Below, piece after piece: positions 43,967 to 54,497 of a DNA stretch of 64,000 nucleotides. The stretch comes from Acidobacteriota bacterium (GTDB lineage: Bacteria > Acidobacteriota > Terriglobia > Terriglobales > Acidobacteriaceae): positions 1 to 64,000 of the forward strand of contig JAFATF010000431.1 of NCBI GenBank assembly GCA_019244045.1, given 5' to 3'. Every line of letters starts with the position of its first letter. The first letter of the stretch is position 1. A model generated the notes under the pieces. That model was not told the DNA's origin, did not search any database, and saw only the letters and a list, made by a program, of their open reading frames with translations. The translations under genes were made by a program, and so were the position numbers.

Positions 43967-45064
43967 CTATCGCTGAATTGATTTAGTGAGCGCAGACTGA
44001 TTGCCCTGGCGGCGAGCCATCGCAAGTTCGACGAGGTCACGCGCCACGCGCTCATAATTGTGGCGCACCACCCCGCTCTCTTCGAGCAGATAGTCGCCGA
44101 GAACGGGACAAACAGCCATGGCCTCGATGGCGCTCAAATCACTGACAATCTGGCACGCCCCCTCAAGAGCGTACTTTGCCTTCATCTCCGGGCTGACGGG
44201 TCGCGAATTGATCAGGGCATAGTCGAAAATGTGCGCGTCTCCGGCATGCCGATCCAGGGCACGAATGTGGTCTGCCGCGGTCAAACCGAGGCTTTCATTG
44301 GCCTGTGTCATAAGGTTGCAGATATAAACCCTCAACGCGGGTGAATCGAGGATTGCCTGCACAATGCCGCGCACCAACAGGTTTGGGATCATGCTGGTAA
44401 ACAGCGAGCCCGGACCGATGGTGATCAGATCAGCGTCTGCGAGGGCGCGCAAGGTTTGAGGCAGCGGCCGAACATCGGGGGGCACCAGCACGAGCTCGCG
44501 AATGCGGCCCTTGCTGGCGGTAATCTTGGTTTCGCCGCGCACCCGGCTGCCATCCTCGATAATTGCTTCCAGCTCCACATTGGAAGTGGTAGCCGGGAAG
44601 ATATGGCCGCGGGTGAGGAGGATCTCGGCCGAGAGGCGCACCGCCTCGGCAAAATCGCCAGTGATCGAGGTCAAGGCGGCTAAGAATAGATTGCCAAAAC
44701 TGTGGCCCTCTAAGCCGGGGCCTTGCGTAAAGCGGTGCCGGAAAAGTTTCGATAGTAGCGCCTCATCTTCGGAAAGGGCGACGATACAGTTGCGCACGTC
44801 GCCTGGTGGAAGCATGTTGAAGTCCTTGCGCAGGCGTCCGCTCGAACCACCATCATCGCTGACTGTAACTACCGCGGAAAGCTCGCCGATCTGGCACTCC
44901 GAGGCGGGCCCAAGAGGCATGGCCGGGTTGGACACATAGCTTTTAAAACCCTTCAGCAGAGTGGACAGGCCCGTGCCCCCGCCGATGGCGACCACCCGCA
45001 AGGGGCGGGATTCGATCTGAGCTGCGGCATCTGGCGGACCCAAAGGTGCCTTTCGCACGCTCAT
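43967..45064 (-). CDS. YvcK/GlmR-like protein (CofD superfamily)
   Basis: A 365-residue protein of the YvcK (GlmR) group within the CofD-like superfamily. Motifs: VVAIGGGTGLSTLLKGFK, AVVTVSDDGGSSGRLRKDF, PPGDVRNCIVALS and GPGSLFTSMIPNLLV, all conserved in the family. In Bacillus and Listeria YvcK binds UDP-GlcNAc and adjusts flux into cell-envelope precursors, and in mycobacteria the related CuvA supports cell wall growth. It is cytoplasmic. The start is ATG 45064, with a GTG directly before it. GGGGAG lies upstream. The stop of the TPR gene is four bases from the start, so they are co-transcribed, and glmU is the next gene downstream. Confidence 0.9.
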   Translation of the reverse strand: MSVRKAPLGPPDAAAQIESRPLRVVAIGGGTGLSTLLKGFKSYVSNPAMPLGPASECQIGELSAVVTVSDDGGSSGRLRKDFNMLPPGDVRNCIVALSEDEALLSKLFRHRFTQGPGLEGHSFGNLFLAALTSITGDFAEAVRLSAEILLTRGHIFPATTSNVELEAIIEDGSRVRGETKITASKGRIRELVLVPPDVRPLPQTLRALADADLITIGPGSLFTSMIPNLLVRGIVQAILDSPALRVYICNLMTQANESLGLTAADHIRALDRHAGDAHIFDYALINSRPVSPEMKAKYALEGACQIVSDLSAIEAMAVCPVLGDYLLEESGVVRHNYERVARDLVELAMARRQGNQSALTKSIQR

Positions 45065-45070
45065 CACTGC

Positions 45071-45634
45071 CTATTGCTCCCCAAATGTCTCTCCGCCGTT
45101 GGTCAGTTCCGAGCCGGGATCGGGATACAGAAGCTCGGTAAAGCGCGGATCTTCCGCAAGATTCTGGAAATCGGAATCGTTACGGGCCTGGAAGCGTAAA
45201 GAAGAATTATGGCGGATGGCCTCGTCCAAGTGTTTGAGTGACTCCTCCACCCGCCCGGTAAGGCAGTCAAGGGCGGCCAATCCGTAGGCCACGTAATCCA
45301 AGGATGGATTCTGTTTGTACAGCTTTTCCAGGTGCTCGCGCGCGGTCACATAATCGCCCACGTTCATGAGCGAGACCACATAATCATAGTGCTCTTCCGG
45401 ACTTTTGAACTGGTGCGCGATGCGCTCGACGTGCTGGTTGCAAACATTCAGGTGAGTCTTGGCGCGGTCGGCAAGCTCAGGGTGGGAGCCGTGTACGACC
45501 TTCTGCAAGTGGACTTTCGCCTTTTCGAATTTATGTTCTTGCATGGCCCGCAGGCCAGCCTCGTAATTTTGCAAAGCCTGGGAAAGCTGGGGATCGTCAG
45601 CCACAGGTTTTTTGCTTTTCGTCGTTTGGGGCAT
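45071..45634 (-). CDS. TPR protein upstream of yvcK
   Basis: A 187-residue soluble TPR protein without signal peptide. Repeats seen: SQALQNYEAGLRAMQEHKFE, KAKVHLQKVVHGSHPELADR, YDYVVSLMNVGDYVTAREHL and VAYGLAALDCLTGRVEESLK. The C-terminus (RFQARNDSDFQNLAEDPRFT) resembles the capping helices of such proteins. It should mediate protein-protein contacts in the cytoplasm. Stop and yvcK start are separated by six bases, which suggests coupled expression and possibly physical interaction, but that is inference. AGGAG precedes the ATG by two bases, tighter than ideal. Confidence 0.8.
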   Translation of the reverse strand: MPQTTKSKKPVADDPQLSQALQNYEAGLRAMQEHKFEKAKVHLQKVVHGSHPELADRAKTHLNVCNQHVERIAHQFKSPEEHYDYVVSLMNVGDYVTAREHLEKLYKQNPSLDYVAYGLAALDCLTGRVEESLKHLDEAIRHNSSLRFQARNDSDFQNLAEDPRFTELLYPDPGSELTNGGETFGEQ

Positions 45635-45867
45635 CGCTCCTACTCTTCCTTCGAGGTAAGTAAGAAATTAGATCCAGAACTGCTCGGGTCTTTAAGGTTC
45701 AACAAAACTCGCGGCGCAATGTGATTGGCTCGGGTTGTTCCCAACCTGCCGGGCGGCACAGGGCGCAGATTGCGGAAAATGACCCGGCGCGCGGCCGCAG
45801 CCGTATAGGCTAAAACTGGGAAACGCGTCCAATCCGGCTTCCCCCGATTGCGAACAGCCGGTCGCAG

Positions 45868-46326
45868 CTAGTTTATCGAGGCCGCCGACTGCAAGTCGAT
45901 TTGCTTCCATTCTCCCCTGATGATGCCGGCGCGAATCTGTTTAGCGGCCTTTCCTTTTTTGTATTCCAAGTAGCTGTAATACAGCTCCTTGAGACAGGTA
46001 GCGCATTCGGCCCCGTGGGTTCCTTCAAAACAGCTGTGCAGGCTCTTGTGGCCCATGCCACGATCGCAGTAGCAATAGCACGGCTGCTGGTGCAACAAGG
46101 CAGGAATGGTGGCAGCCAACTCGTAGGCATGCGTCTGGAACGGGTATTGGCTGTTCGTTCCCCAAAGTTGTTCTTTGCCCAAGATTGCCGGCACTTTATT
46201 CCCGGGCTGGGGAGGGGAGGCGTTGAACGCCGGTATTCCCTGGTCCCCCTGCTGGAACCTCCATTGGGCGGAAACTGCCACGGTCACGAGGCACAGGAAG
46301 ATTGCTGTCAGCACGCGTCTGGGCAT
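45868..46326 (-). CDS. Exported PCYCGC-motif protein (PCYCYC variant)
   Basis: A 152-residue exported protein with signal peptide (RRVLTAIFLCLVTVAVSAQW). The hallmark is QQPCYCYCDRGMGHKSLHSC at residues 81-100, the PCYCGC family (PF13798-like) in which the motif here reads PCYCYC, plus a second pair CATC at 108-111. Six or more cysteines near the centre suggest metal or heme handling or disulfide formation, but no activity is established for the family. The C-terminus is basic and helical (KKGKAAKQIRAGIIRGEW). It lies 233 bases upstream of the TPR gene on the same strand; that gap holds no supported gene. It diverges from lepB. Confidence 0.82.
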   Translation of the reverse strand: MPRRVLTAIFLCLVTVAVSAQWRFQQGDQGIPAFNASPPQPGNKVPAILGKEQLWGTNSQYPFQTHAYELAATIPALLHQQPCYCYCDRGMGHKSLHSCFEGTHGAECATCLKELYYSYLEYKKGKAAKQIRAGIIRGEWKQIDLQSAASIN

Positions 46327-46514
46327 CGAGTGGTACCTCGGCTTCGCTATTTTAGCTTAAGCCGTCGAACTGGTCACACGGCTGTGTCACAAGGCTGTTA
46401 TATCGGGTGTACATCGCTCGCAGAGACCGCAGCTTGATCGGCGCGCAGATCAGCCGCCTTCAGGCGCGCAGGCCGGCTCGTAGTCTGGTCCGGTTCGTAC
46501 TACAATGAGGTTCT

Positions 46515-47105
46515 ATGACAGATGTGGAGGATGCCTTTGCCTCGACCCCTCCTGTACGGCGGTCCGCTTCCACATCTTTCGCCCCGGCCCGAACGGTTCC
46601 CGTTTTGGCGGTGTGGCTTCGCGATCTGGTCATCTCGTTGGCAATTTCGGCCTTCATCATCATCTTTCTCTACCAGCCGGTCAAGGTAGAAGGCACAAGC
46701 ATGATGCCCTGTCTTTTGGACCAGGAGCGTATCTTCGTTAACAAGTTCGTGTACCGTCTGGAAGCGATCGAGCGCGGCGATATCGTGGTGTTTCGCTACC
46801 CTCGCGATCCGTCGAAGAGCTACATCAAGCGGGTGATTGGCGTCTCGGGCGACCGCATTCGCATCGTCAGCGGCCAGGTGTACGTGAATGGGAAACTCCT
46901 TGATGAGGATTATGTTCCTCCCCCCTACGAAGACGAGCGTTCCTATCCCGAGCAGGTTGTGCCTCCGCATGCTTTCTTTGTTCTGGGAGACCACCGCAGC
47001 ATGTCGAATGACAGCCGCGACTTTGGTCCGGTGAAGGAAAGCTTTATCTATGGCAAGGCCGTTTTCGGATACTGGCCCATGGACAAGTTGGGAAGGCTGC
47101 GGTAA
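46515..47105 (+). CDS. lepB: Signal peptidase I
   Basis: A 196-residue signal peptidase I, which removes signal peptides from exported proteins. One membrane helix (about residues 35-53) precedes the catalytic domain. The nucleophile Ser62 is in VEGTSMMP and the general-base Lys105 in YIKRVIGV; the downstream GDHRSMSNDSRDFGPV block is complete. The size is that of short bacterial LepB proteins. The ATG has GAGG five bases upstream, and TACAAT (46501-46506) is eight bases from the ATG, so the transcript may be nearly leaderless. The next gene is carA, 169 bases downstream. Confidence 0.93.
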   Translation: MTDVEDAFASTPPVRRSASTSFAPARTVPVLAVWLRDLVISLAISAFIIIFLYQPVKVEGTSMMPCLLDQERIFVNKFVYRLEAIERGDIVVFRYPRDPSKSYIKRVIGVSGDRIRIVSGQVYVNGKLLDEDYVPPPYEDERSYPEQVVPPHAFFVLGDHRSMSNDSRDFGPVKESFIYGKAVFGYWPMDKLGRLR

Positions 47106-47274
47106 CCGACTCTTACCGCCGTCCATCAACTTATGCTTCCGAGGCAGGCAAAGGCTGGAGCCGGGGATCCGGCATCTCGGAGGGTAACAAAGATCAGAGA
47201 GTCAGACCCATCCGGACCTTCCGCTGATTCAGCGTCCCTGATAAAATTCAGAAAATCCACTTCCAGGAGCATTG

Positions 47275-48405
47275 ATGCAGGCTTTGCTTGCGCTGGAGGA
47301 CGGGCGCGTCTTCCGCGGCAGAGGCTATGGCGCGAAAGGCGAATGTTACGGAGAAGTCGTTTTTAATACCTCGATCACCGGCTACCAGGAAATTTTCACC
47401 GATCCCTCCTATTGTGGCCAAATCGTAGTTCTCACCAATCCGGAAATAGGAAATTACGGCACCAACGCGGAAGACAACGAGGCGACTCGTCCCCATATCG
47501 AGGGGCTGATCGTGCGCGAGTTCTCGAAAGTGAGCTCGAGTTGGCGCTCCCAGCAGGTGGCCGAGGAATATCTTGAGCAGTTCAAAATTCCGGTGCTGGC
47601 CGAGATTGACACCCGCGCCTTGGTGCGCCATCTGCGGGATCATGGCGTCATGCGCGGAGTCATTTCCACCCTGGAGAGCGATCAAGAAAAACTGATTGCC
47701 AAAGCCCGATCGATTCCCAAGATGGATGGCAGCGATCTTGCCAAAGTGGTCAGTACGAAACGTCCCTACGTTTGGGAGATGGGTGAGCGTTCGCACGAGC
47801 CGGTCGAAGTGGTCGGGGTCAAGGATGTGCCGGAGAAGTTTCATGTCGTCGCCTATGACTTCGGCATCAAGCAGAATATTCTGCGCAAACTGCGCGGCGA
47901 AGCCTGTCGGGTGACGGTCGTCCCCGCCGAAACCCCCGCCGAAGATGTTCTGGCCATGAAACCCGACGGAGTATTCCTCTCCAACGGACCAGGTGACCCA
48001 GAACCGTGTACCTACGCCGTCGACAACATTCGTCGACTCATGGGCCGACAGCCCATCTTCGGAATTTGTTTGGGCCATCAGCTGACGGGAATCGCCTTGG
48101 GCGGCAAGACGTACAAATTGAAGTTCGGGCATCACGGGGGAAATCATCCGGTCAAGCAGTTGCGCTCCGGCAAGGTAGAGATCACTGCCCACAATCATAA
48201 TTTCGCCGTCGATCCGGACTCCCTGCCGTCAAGCGAGGTGGAATTGACTCACATGGATCTGAACGACGGCACACTCGAAGGCATGCGACACCGGAACCTG
48301 CCGTTGTTTACCGTGCAGTACCACCCCGAAGCATCGCCGGGTCCTCACGATTCGCATTACCTATTTAAGGACTTTGTAAAGATGATGGAGGAGTGGAAGG
48401 GGTGA
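47275..48405 (+). CDS. carA: Carbamoyl-phosphate synthase small subunit
   Basis: A 376-residue glutamine amidotransferase subunit. The N-terminal half has the CarA domain ([34 protein letters not shown]). The class I amidotransferase domain carries Cys265 in [11 protein letters not shown], with His and Glu of the triad in [11 protein letters not shown]. It supplies ammonia from glutamine to CarB for carbamoyl phosphate used in pyrimidine and arginine synthesis. AGGAG lies five bases before ATG 47275; a TTG one codon earlier exists. It is followed by carB after a 130-base gap; TAAAAT (47242-47247) is a possible -10. Confidence 0.96.
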   Translation: MQALLALEDGRVFRGRGYGAKGECYGEVVFNTSITGYQEIFTDPSYCGQIVVLTNPEIGNYGTNAEDNEATRPHIEGLIVREFSKVSSSWRSQQVAEEYLEQFKIPVLAEIDTRALVRHLRDHGVMRGVISTLESDQEKLIAKARSIPKMDGSDLAKVVSTKRPYVWEMGERSHEPVEVVGVKDVPEKFHVVAYDFGIKQNILRKLRGEACRVTVVPAETPAEDVLAMKPDGVFLSNGPGDPEPCTYAVDNIRRLMGRQPIFGICLGHQLTGIALGGKTYKLKFGHHGGNHPVKQLRSGKVEITAHNHNFAVDPDSLPSSEVELTHMDLNDGTLEGMRHRNLPLFTVQYHPEASPGPHDSHYLFKDFVKMMEEWKG

Positions 48406-48535
48406 TCTATCGCGCGACGGGGTTGCTTTAGGAAGTTTAACCATGGGCCCGCGGCCGCGATTGCTTCGCCCAATGTGTTTCCGCGTCCAGCCCACCTTGC
48501 CCGCTCGAAATGGCAAGCGAGAAGTTGAGAACTGA

Positions 48536-51500
48536 ATGCCCAAACGTACAGATATTTCGAAGATTCTGATCATCGGTTCGGGGCCGATTGTCATCGGCCA
48601 ATCGGCCGAATTCGATTACTCCGGCACCCAGGCCTGCAAGGCACTCAAGGCCGAAGGCTACGAAGTGGTGCTGGTCAACTCCAATCCGGCGACCATCATG
48701 ACCGACCCCGAGTTTGCCGACCGCACCTATATCGAACCGATCACGCGCGAGTACGTGAGCGAGATCATTGGGCGCGAGCGTGCGACGGCGGGATCGAAGG
48801 GCTTCGCCATTTTGCCTACCGTGGGCGGGCAGACCGCCCTTAATATGGCCGTGGAACTGTCCGACGGTGGGGTGCTCGAGAAGTACGATATCGAGCTGAT
48901 TGGCGCCCATATCGGAGCCATCAAGAAGGCGGAAGATCGGCTGTTTTTCAAAGACGCCATGCAGAAAATCGGCCTCGACGTTCCGAAATCGGCCTTGGTC
49001 AACAACCTTAAGGACGGGCTGGAGTTTTCAGGGAAGATCGGATTTCCGGTCATTGTCCGGCCCTCGTTCACGCTGGGTGGAACCGGCGGCGGCATCGCCT
49101 ACAACCGGGAAGAGCTGCTGGAGATTTTGGCGCGCGGTCTCGATCTCTCTCCCGTGCACGAAGTTCTCATTGAGGAATCGGTCCTCGGCTGGAAAGAGTA
49201 CGAGCTGGAGGTGATGCGTGATCTGAAGGATAACGTGATCGTCGTCTGCTCGATTGAGAACTTCGATCCTATGGGTGTGCACACGGGGGATTCGATCACC
49301 GTGGCTCCCATCCAGACCTTGAGCGATCGCGAATATCAGCACATGCGGGATGCCGCCATCGCGGTGATTCGGGAGATTGGCGTCGAGACCGGAGGATCCA
49401 ATATCCAATTTGCCGTGAACCCGGCCACCGGGCGCATGGTGGTGATCGAGATGAATCCGCGGGTATCACGATCGTCAGCCCTTGCCTCCAAGGCCACCGG
49501 CTTTCCCATCGCCAAGATTGCTGCCAGGCTGGCCGTCGGTTACACGCTGGACGAGATTGCTAACGACATTACTCGTAAGACCCCCGCATGCTTCGAGCCG
49601 ACCCTTGACTATGTGGTGGTGAAAATTCCCAAGTGGCAGTTTGAAAAATTTCCCGGCGCCGATGAGAGCCTGGGCCCGCAGATGAAATCGGTGGGGGAGG
49701 TCATGGCCATTGGCCGCACCTTTAAAGAGGCTCTGCTCAAGGGCGTGCGCGCTCTCGAGACCGGCAAGAAGATTGGCGCGGAAAAGATCGAGCCCAAGAT
49801 TCTCACCCAGCGACTGGTTACCCCTCATCCCGAACGCTTGTCCTATGTTCGTCATGCTCTGCGCCAGGGCCACACCGTCAAGCAGCTGGCGAAGATGACC
49901 TCGATTGATCCCTGGTTCCTGTATCAGCTGAAAGAAATCAACGACATGCAGATGGAGCTGGAAAAGCATCCTTTGGCGTCTGTGCCCGGCGAGGTAGTGC
50001 GTGAAGCCAAGCGTATGGGCTTTTCCGACGGACGCTTGGCGAGTGTCTGGCGTCTGGACACTGGCAAGGGGGCGCAGGAAAAGATTCGTCATTTGCGCAA
50101 GAAGCATGCCATCACCCCCGTCTATAAGCGAGTCGATACCTGCGCAGCAGAATTTGAAAGCTTTACGCCTTATCTATATTCGACCTATGAGCAGGAGGAC
50201 GAAGCCGCGCTCACCCAGAAGAAAAAAGTGATTATCCTGGGCAGCGGGCCGAACCGCATCGGACAGGGCATCGAGTTTGACTATTGCTGCTGTCATGCCG
50301 CTTTCGCCCTGCGTGAAGACGGATTCGAGACGGTGATGATCAACTGCAATCCGGAAACGGTCTCCACCGACTACGACACCAGTGACCGCCTCTACTTCGA
50401 GCCACTTACCCTCGAAGACGTCTACGCCGTTTGCGAACACGAGTCCGCGGCAGGCGCGCCGGTCGGCGTCATTGTCCAGTTTGGCGGGCAGACTCCGCTG
50501 AATCTAGCCCTGCCTTTGAAAGCGGCCGGGGTGAACATCATCGGTACCTCTCCTGAGTCAATCGACTTGGCGGAAGACCGTAAGCGATTCGGAAAATTGC
50601 TCGAGGACTTGGATATCCCGCAGCCGCCGGGTGCGATCGCCACGTCCATCGAAGAAGCGGTGGTCGGAGCCAGGCAGGTCGGGTATCCCGTGCTGGTACG
50701 CCCCTCCTACGTTCTGGGCGGCCGGGCTATGGTGATCGCCTATGAGGAAGAATCGGTGATTCATTATATGAAAGAGGCGGTCGAGTATTCGCAGGATCGG
50801 CCCGTGCTCATCGATCATTTTCTGGAAGATGCGATCGAAGTCGATGTCGACGCCTTGTCCGACGGAGAAGACGTCGTCATTGGCGGGATTATGCAGCACA
50901 TCGAAGAGGCCGGAATCCACTCCGGGGATTCCTCCTGCGTATTGCCGTCCGTTGATATTCCCGAATACCTCTTGCACCGCATGCGCGATTACACCTTCAA
51001 GCTGGCGCGCGCACTGAAGGTGATTGGTTTGATGAACGTGCAATTCGCCATCCCGCGCACGACCGAAACCGGCCCCGGCAACGGTTCCGAATCCGCCCGC
51101 GTGTATGTGCTCGAAGTGAATCCCCGAGCCTCGCGCACTGTCCCTTTCGTCTCCAAAGCCACCGGAGTGCCCCTGGCCAAGATCGCCGCTCGCCTGATGA
51201 CCGGGCGTAAGCTTGGCCACTTCCTGCCCGCGAACATCGAGCGCATGGCTGACCTCGGTACCGGACGCTGCTACTATGTCAAATCCCCGGTCTTCCCCTG
51301 GGGCAAATTCCCCGGCGTTGATACGGTGTTGGGGCCGGAAATGAAATCGACGGGAGAAGTCATGGGCGCTGCCGACAATTTCGGCGAAGCCTTCGCCAAG
51401 GCGCAAATCAGCGCCGGGCAGAAGCTGCCCACCCAGGGTATGGTGTTTATCAGTGTCACCGATCATGACAAACCACAAGTAGCCGAGGTGGCGCGCCGCT

Positions 51501-51856
51501 TCATGGACTTGGGCTTCCGGCTGGTGGCTACTCACGGCACCGCGGACGTGCTCGAGGGAGCAGGCCTGGCCACCGAGCGGGTGTTCAAAGTCAAAGAAGG
51601 ACGTCCCCATGTGGTTGATCTGATCAAGGGCGAGCGCATCCACCTGATCATCAATACCCCGCACGGCCCCGATCCCTATTTCGATGAGAAGGCCATTCGC
51701 CGCGCCGCGGTGACGGCGCGTATTCCCACCATTACCACCCTTTCCGCCGCTCGCGCAGCGGCCGATGGCATCGCGGCGCTGCAGCGCGGCGAAATCCGGG
51801 TCCACGCTTTGCAACAACTGCACGCGGAGCGCATCGCCCAAAAGAGCGGTTACTGA
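48536..51856 (+). CDS. carB: Carbamoyl-phosphate synthase large subunit
   Basis: A 1106-residue CarB, slightly longer than the usual 1070. It has two homologous synthetase halves, each with an ATP-grasp fold. The first opens with [20 protein letters not shown] and includes [14 protein letters not shown]; the second opens with [20 protein letters not shown] and has [15 protein letters not shown]. The C-terminal MGS-like allosteric domain (about residue 970 on) has [18 protein letters not shown] and the [12 protein letters not shown] block. It makes carbamoyl phosphate from bicarbonate, ammonia and two ATP. All regions look intact. It forms a unit with carA. Confidence 0.97.
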   Translation: MPKRTDISKILIIGSGPIVIGQSAEFDYSGTQACKALKAEGYEVVLVNSNPATIMTDPEFADRTYIEPITREYVSEIIGRERATAGSKGFAILPTVGGQTALNMAVELSDGGVLEKYDIELIGAHIGAIKKAEDRLFFKDAMQKIGLDVPKSALVNNLKDGLEFSGKIGFPVIVRPSFTLGGTGGGIAYNREELLEILARGLDLSPVHEVLIEESVLGWKEYELEVMRDLKDNVIVVCSIENFDPMGVHTGDSITVAPIQTLSDREYQHMRDAAIAVIREIGVETGGSNIQFAVNPATGRMVVIEMNPRVSRSSALASKATGFPIAKIAARLAVGYTLDEIANDITRKTPACFEPTLDYVVVKIPKWQFEKFPGADESLGPQMKSVGEVMAIGRTFKEALLKGVRALETGKKIGAEKIEPKILTQRLVTPHPERLSYVRHALRQGHTVKQLAKMTSIDPWFLYQLKEINDMQMELEKHPLASVPGEVVREAKRMGFSDGRLASVWRLDTGKGAQEKIRHLRKKHAITPVYKRVDTCAAEFESFTPYLYSTYEQEDEAALTQKKKVIILGSGPNRIGQGIEFDYCCCHAAFALREDGFETVMINCNPETVSTDYDTSDRLYFEPLTLEDVYAVCEHESAAGAPVGVIVQFGGQTPLNLALPLKAAGVNIIGTSPESIDLAEDRKRFGKLLEDLDIPQPPGAIATSIEEAVVGARQVGYPVLVRPSYVLGGRAMVIAYEEESVIHYMKEAVEYSQDRPVLIDHFLEDAIEVDVDALSDGEDVVIGGIMQHIEEAGIHSGDSSCVLPSVDIPEYLLHRMRDYTFKLARALKVIGLMNVQFAIPRTTETGPGNGSESARVYVLEVNPRASRTVPFVSKATGVPLAKIAARLMTGRKLGHFLPANIERMADLGTGRCYYVKSPVFPWGKFPGVDTVLGPEMKSTGEVMGAADNFGEAFAKAQISAGQKLPTQGMVFISVTDHDKPQVAEVARRFMDLGFRLVATHGTADVLEGAGLATERVFKVKEGRPHVVDLIKGERIHLIINTPHGPDPYFDEKAIRRAAVTARIPTITTLSAARAAADGIAALQRGEIRVHALQQLHAERIAQKSGY

Positions 51857-51864
51857 TCCCCTAC

Positions 51865-53046
51865 ATGGCTTGGCGCACCTGCTTGTGGATCGCGGGCTCT
51901 CTGGTGGCCTGGGCATGGGTCTCGCGTCTGGTGGAGGCCGCTATGGGGATGCGCACCGTGGCCGATATCTCTCGCCCTGAGTGGGACCTGTCTCCCGCCG
52001 ACCAGGCGCTGGTTACGATTATCGTGCCGGCACGGAACGAGGAAGCCGATATCGAGCGCACCCTCACCAGCCTCTTATGTCTCGACTACGAGAATTACCA
52101 GATCATCGCAGTCGACGACCGTTCGACCGACTCGACGGGGAGGATCATCGAGGAACTTGCAAGGTCGCAGTCCGGCGCGGCTACTCGCGGCCGCCTGTCG
52201 GTTTTGCACGTAGACCGGTTGCCACCCGGCTGGCTGGGTAAGACGCACGCCATGTGGGCGGCCGCTCAGCAGGCACGGGGCGATTGGTTGCTCTTTACCG
52301 ATGCCGACGTTTGCTTTCAGCCTGATTCTCTGCGCCGCGCCCTCGCCTATACCGAACGTGAGCCGGCTGACCACCTGGTTGTGCTGCCCAGAATCATCAT
52401 GAAAACTCCCGGCGAGCGCATGATGGTCGCCTTCTTCCAGACGCTGTTTCTGTTCGGACATCGGCCCTGGAAAGTTGCCGATCCCAGGGCAGAGGACCAT
52501 ATGGGAGTCGGGGCTTTCAACCTTCTGCGCCGCAGCAGCTACGAGGCGGTGGGCAGCTATAAGCGTCTGCGAATGGAAGTGCTCGATGATATGAAGCTGG
52601 GCAAGGTGGTGAAGAAAGCCGGCTTTCGACAGCGGAATGTGTTCGGAGGAGACTTGATTTCTGTCTACTGGGTGCGGGGAACCCTGGGCATGGTAGCCAA
52701 CCTCAGCAAGAACCTGTTTGCCATCCTCTCGTTCGAGTGGCCAAGGACGATGCTGACCTGTCTCACGCTCGCGTTTCTCAATCTTTGGCCTTTTGCCGGA
52801 TTCGGTCTGGCGTCCGGGGTGGCGCGCATTCCCTATGCCATAGCCTTGCTCGCTTTGGCGTTGCTCTACGTAGGTATGTCAACGAAATCGCCCATTCCGC
52901 CATATTATTTCTTTCTTCATCCCATCAGCTCGACATTGTTTATCTACGCCCTGTTGCAGTCCGCGGTCCTGACGCTGGTCCGAGATGGCATCATCTGGCG
53001 CGGAACCAAGTATGCGCTCGCGGAGTTGAGGCGGGGAAAAGTGTGA
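51865..53046 (+). CDS. HpnB-like membrane GT2 glycosyltransferase
   Basis: A 393-residue GT2 enzyme with membrane segments at the N-terminus (TCLWIAGSLVAWAWVSRLVE) and at the C-terminus (two to three helices from about residue 290: MLTCLTLAFLNLWPFAGFGL, YAIALLALALLYVG, LFIYALLQSAVLTLV). The core shows VTIIVPARNEEADIERTLTS, AVDDRSTDSTG, RLPPGWLGKTHAMWAAAQQA and TDADVCFQPD, like the hopanoid-associated HpnB and ceramide glucosyltransferase-like enzymes. No hpn genes are near, so hopanoid function is not implied. It begins eight bases after the carB stop with no Shine-Dalgarno, suggesting coupling by accident of position. Confidence 0.82.
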   Translation: MAWRTCLWIAGSLVAWAWVSRLVEAAMGMRTVADISRPEWDLSPADQALVTIIVPARNEEADIERTLTSLLCLDYENYQIIAVDDRSTDSTGRIIEELARSQSGAATRGRLSVLHVDRLPPGWLGKTHAMWAAAQQARGDWLLFTDADVCFQPDSLRRALAYTEREPADHLVVLPRIIMKTPGERMMVAFFQTLFLFGHRPWKVADPRAEDHMGVGAFNLLRRSSYEAVGSYKRLRMEVLDDMKLGKVVKKAGFRQRNVFGGDLISVYWVRGTLGMVANLSKNLFAILSFEWPRTMLTCLTLAFLNLWPFAGFGLASGVARIPYAIALLALALLYVGMSTKSPIPPYYFFLHPISSTLFIYALLQSAVLTLVRDGIIWRGTKYALAELRRGKV

Positions 53047-53229
53047 GGACGCAGATAGCCTTCCGGCAATTAAGAGCCTGGCCGGAATGAACGATCAGGC
53101 TCACTCAAGGGGCGGTCTTGCCTATCAGGCGCGCGAGCTGCCTCCTGGGGGCATAACCGGGATGGCAGAAGTTGCATTGCAGGGGTGAAGTTCGGCCGGT
53201 GCGAGCCGCTCGCCGCTTGCAAGCGACGC

Positions 53230-54411
53230 TTAGAAGGCGTCGATGCCTGTGACCGATGAACCAATGATCAGGGTATGGATGTCATGCGTGCCTTCGTAGG
53301 TCTTCACCGATTCCAGGTTCATCATATGCCGCATGATGGGATAATCATCTGCAATCCCGTTGGCACCCAGGATGTCTCGTGCCATGCGGGCGCACTCGAG
53401 CGCCACCCAAACATTGTTGCGTTTCGCCATTGAGATGTGCTGATGCTCGACTTTGTCGGCGTCCTTGAGCCGACCAACCTGCAGGACGAGCAGTTGCCCC
53501 TTGGTGATTTCGGTGATCATCCAGGCCAATTTTTCCTGGACCAGCTGATGCGAAGCGATGGGCTGATCGCGAAATTGCTTGCGCACCAGCGAATATTGCA
53601 GTGCGCTGTCGTAGCAGGCCATGGCTGCACCGATGCCGCCCCAGGCGATACCGTAGCGCGCTTGATTGAGGCACATCAAGGGCGATTTTAAGCCGTTGCT
53701 TTTCGGCAACAGGTTGCACTCGGGCACGTGGACATCTTGCAAAGACAACCCGGAGGTGACCGAAGCACGGAGTGACCACTTCCCGTGCACGTCGTCGGCC
53801 TCAAAGCCGGGGCGGTCGGTTTCAACGATGAATCCGCGAATGCTCTCCTGCTCGTTCTCCAGCTTCGCCCAGATGATGGCCACATCTGCAATGCTGCCCG
53901 AGGTGATCCACATTTTTTCGCCGTTGATAACGTATTCGGCACCAACTTTGCGAGCGCGGGTGCGCATACCGCCGGGATTCGAGCCGAAATCGGGTTCGGT
54001 CAATCCGAAGCAACCCAGCTTCTCGCCTTTCTGCAGGGCAGGCAACCAGCTTCGTTTCTGCTCTTCGCTGCCAAAGGCATAAATGGGATACATGACCAGA
54101 GCCGATTGCACGCTGACGAAGGAGCGGATACCGCTATCGCCTCGCTCGAGTTCCTGCATAACCAGTCCATATTCGACGTTGGACATGCCCGCGCAACCAT
54201 GTCCCTTAAGACTAGCGCCAAAGTATCCGAGTTCGGCCATGGGCTTGACCAACTCCTGGGGGAAACGGCCGGCGCGGTTGCATTCCTCGATGATGGGGAT
54301 TAGGTTTTCTTCGATAAACTGGCGGGTGGTGTCGCGAACCAGGCGCTCGTCATCACTGATCAGGTTGTCAAATGCAAGAAAGTCTACGCCGCGAAATTTC
54401 ATGGCAGGCAT
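53230..54411 (-). CDS. Acyl-CoA dehydrogenase, glutaryl-CoA dehydrogenase type
   Basis: A 393-residue flavoprotein of the acyl-CoA dehydrogenase superfamily, closest by motifs to glutaryl-CoA dehydrogenase. It has the FGLTEPDFGSNPGGMRTRA block, VINGEKMWITSGSIADVAII and near the C-terminus TYEGTHDIHTLIIGSSVTGI, where the Glu of YEGTHDIH is the catalytic base of GCDH. GCDH oxidises and decarboxylates glutaryl-CoA to crotonyl-CoA in lysine and tryptophan catabolism. The ATG at 54411 has GAGG upstream; a TTG four codons earlier and a later ATG are alternatives. It is monocistronic; neighbours do not add pathway evidence, so short-chain acyl-CoA substrates remain possible. Confidence 0.9.
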   Translation of the reverse strand: MPAMKFRGVDFLAFDNLISDDERLVRDTTRQFIEENLIPIIEECNRAGRFPQELVKPMAELGYFGASLKGHGCAGMSNVEYGLVMQELERGDSGIRSFVSVQSALVMYPIYAFGSEEQKRSWLPALQKGEKLGCFGLTEPDFGSNPGGMRTRARKVGAEYVINGEKMWITSGSIADVAIIWAKLENEQESIRGFIVETDRPGFEADDVHGKWSLRASVTSGLSLQDVHVPECNLLPKSNGLKSPLMCLNQARYGIAWGGIGAAMACYDSALQYSLVRKQFRDQPIASHQLVQEKLAWMITEITKGQLLVLQVGRLKDADKVEHQHISMAKRNNVWVALECARMARDILGANGIADDYPIMRHMMNLESVKTYEGTHDIHTLIIGSSVTGIDAF

Positions 54412-54497
54412 GGCGATCCTCAAAGGGTCAATCGAAAACCCACAACACTAGCAGAGGGAGCCTGGGTTCGCAATGCGCCCGAGAAATGGGTAGTGTC

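Noticed and set aside
46380-46510. tRNA-like stretch upstream of lepB (GGTCCGGTTCG)
   Set aside because: Only a partial T-loop-like string; no acceptor or anticodon stem could be paired. No tRNA or rRNA gene was found anywhere in the window.
50558-51916. 452-codon minus-strand open frame across carB
   Set aside because: Entirely antisense to a universal enzyme with intact motifs; His/Gly-rich translation without family features.
53061-53087. TTCCGGC/GCCGGAA inverted repeat after the HpnB-like gene
   Set aside because: Seven-base stem with a 13-base loop and no U-tract; common by chance at this GC content.
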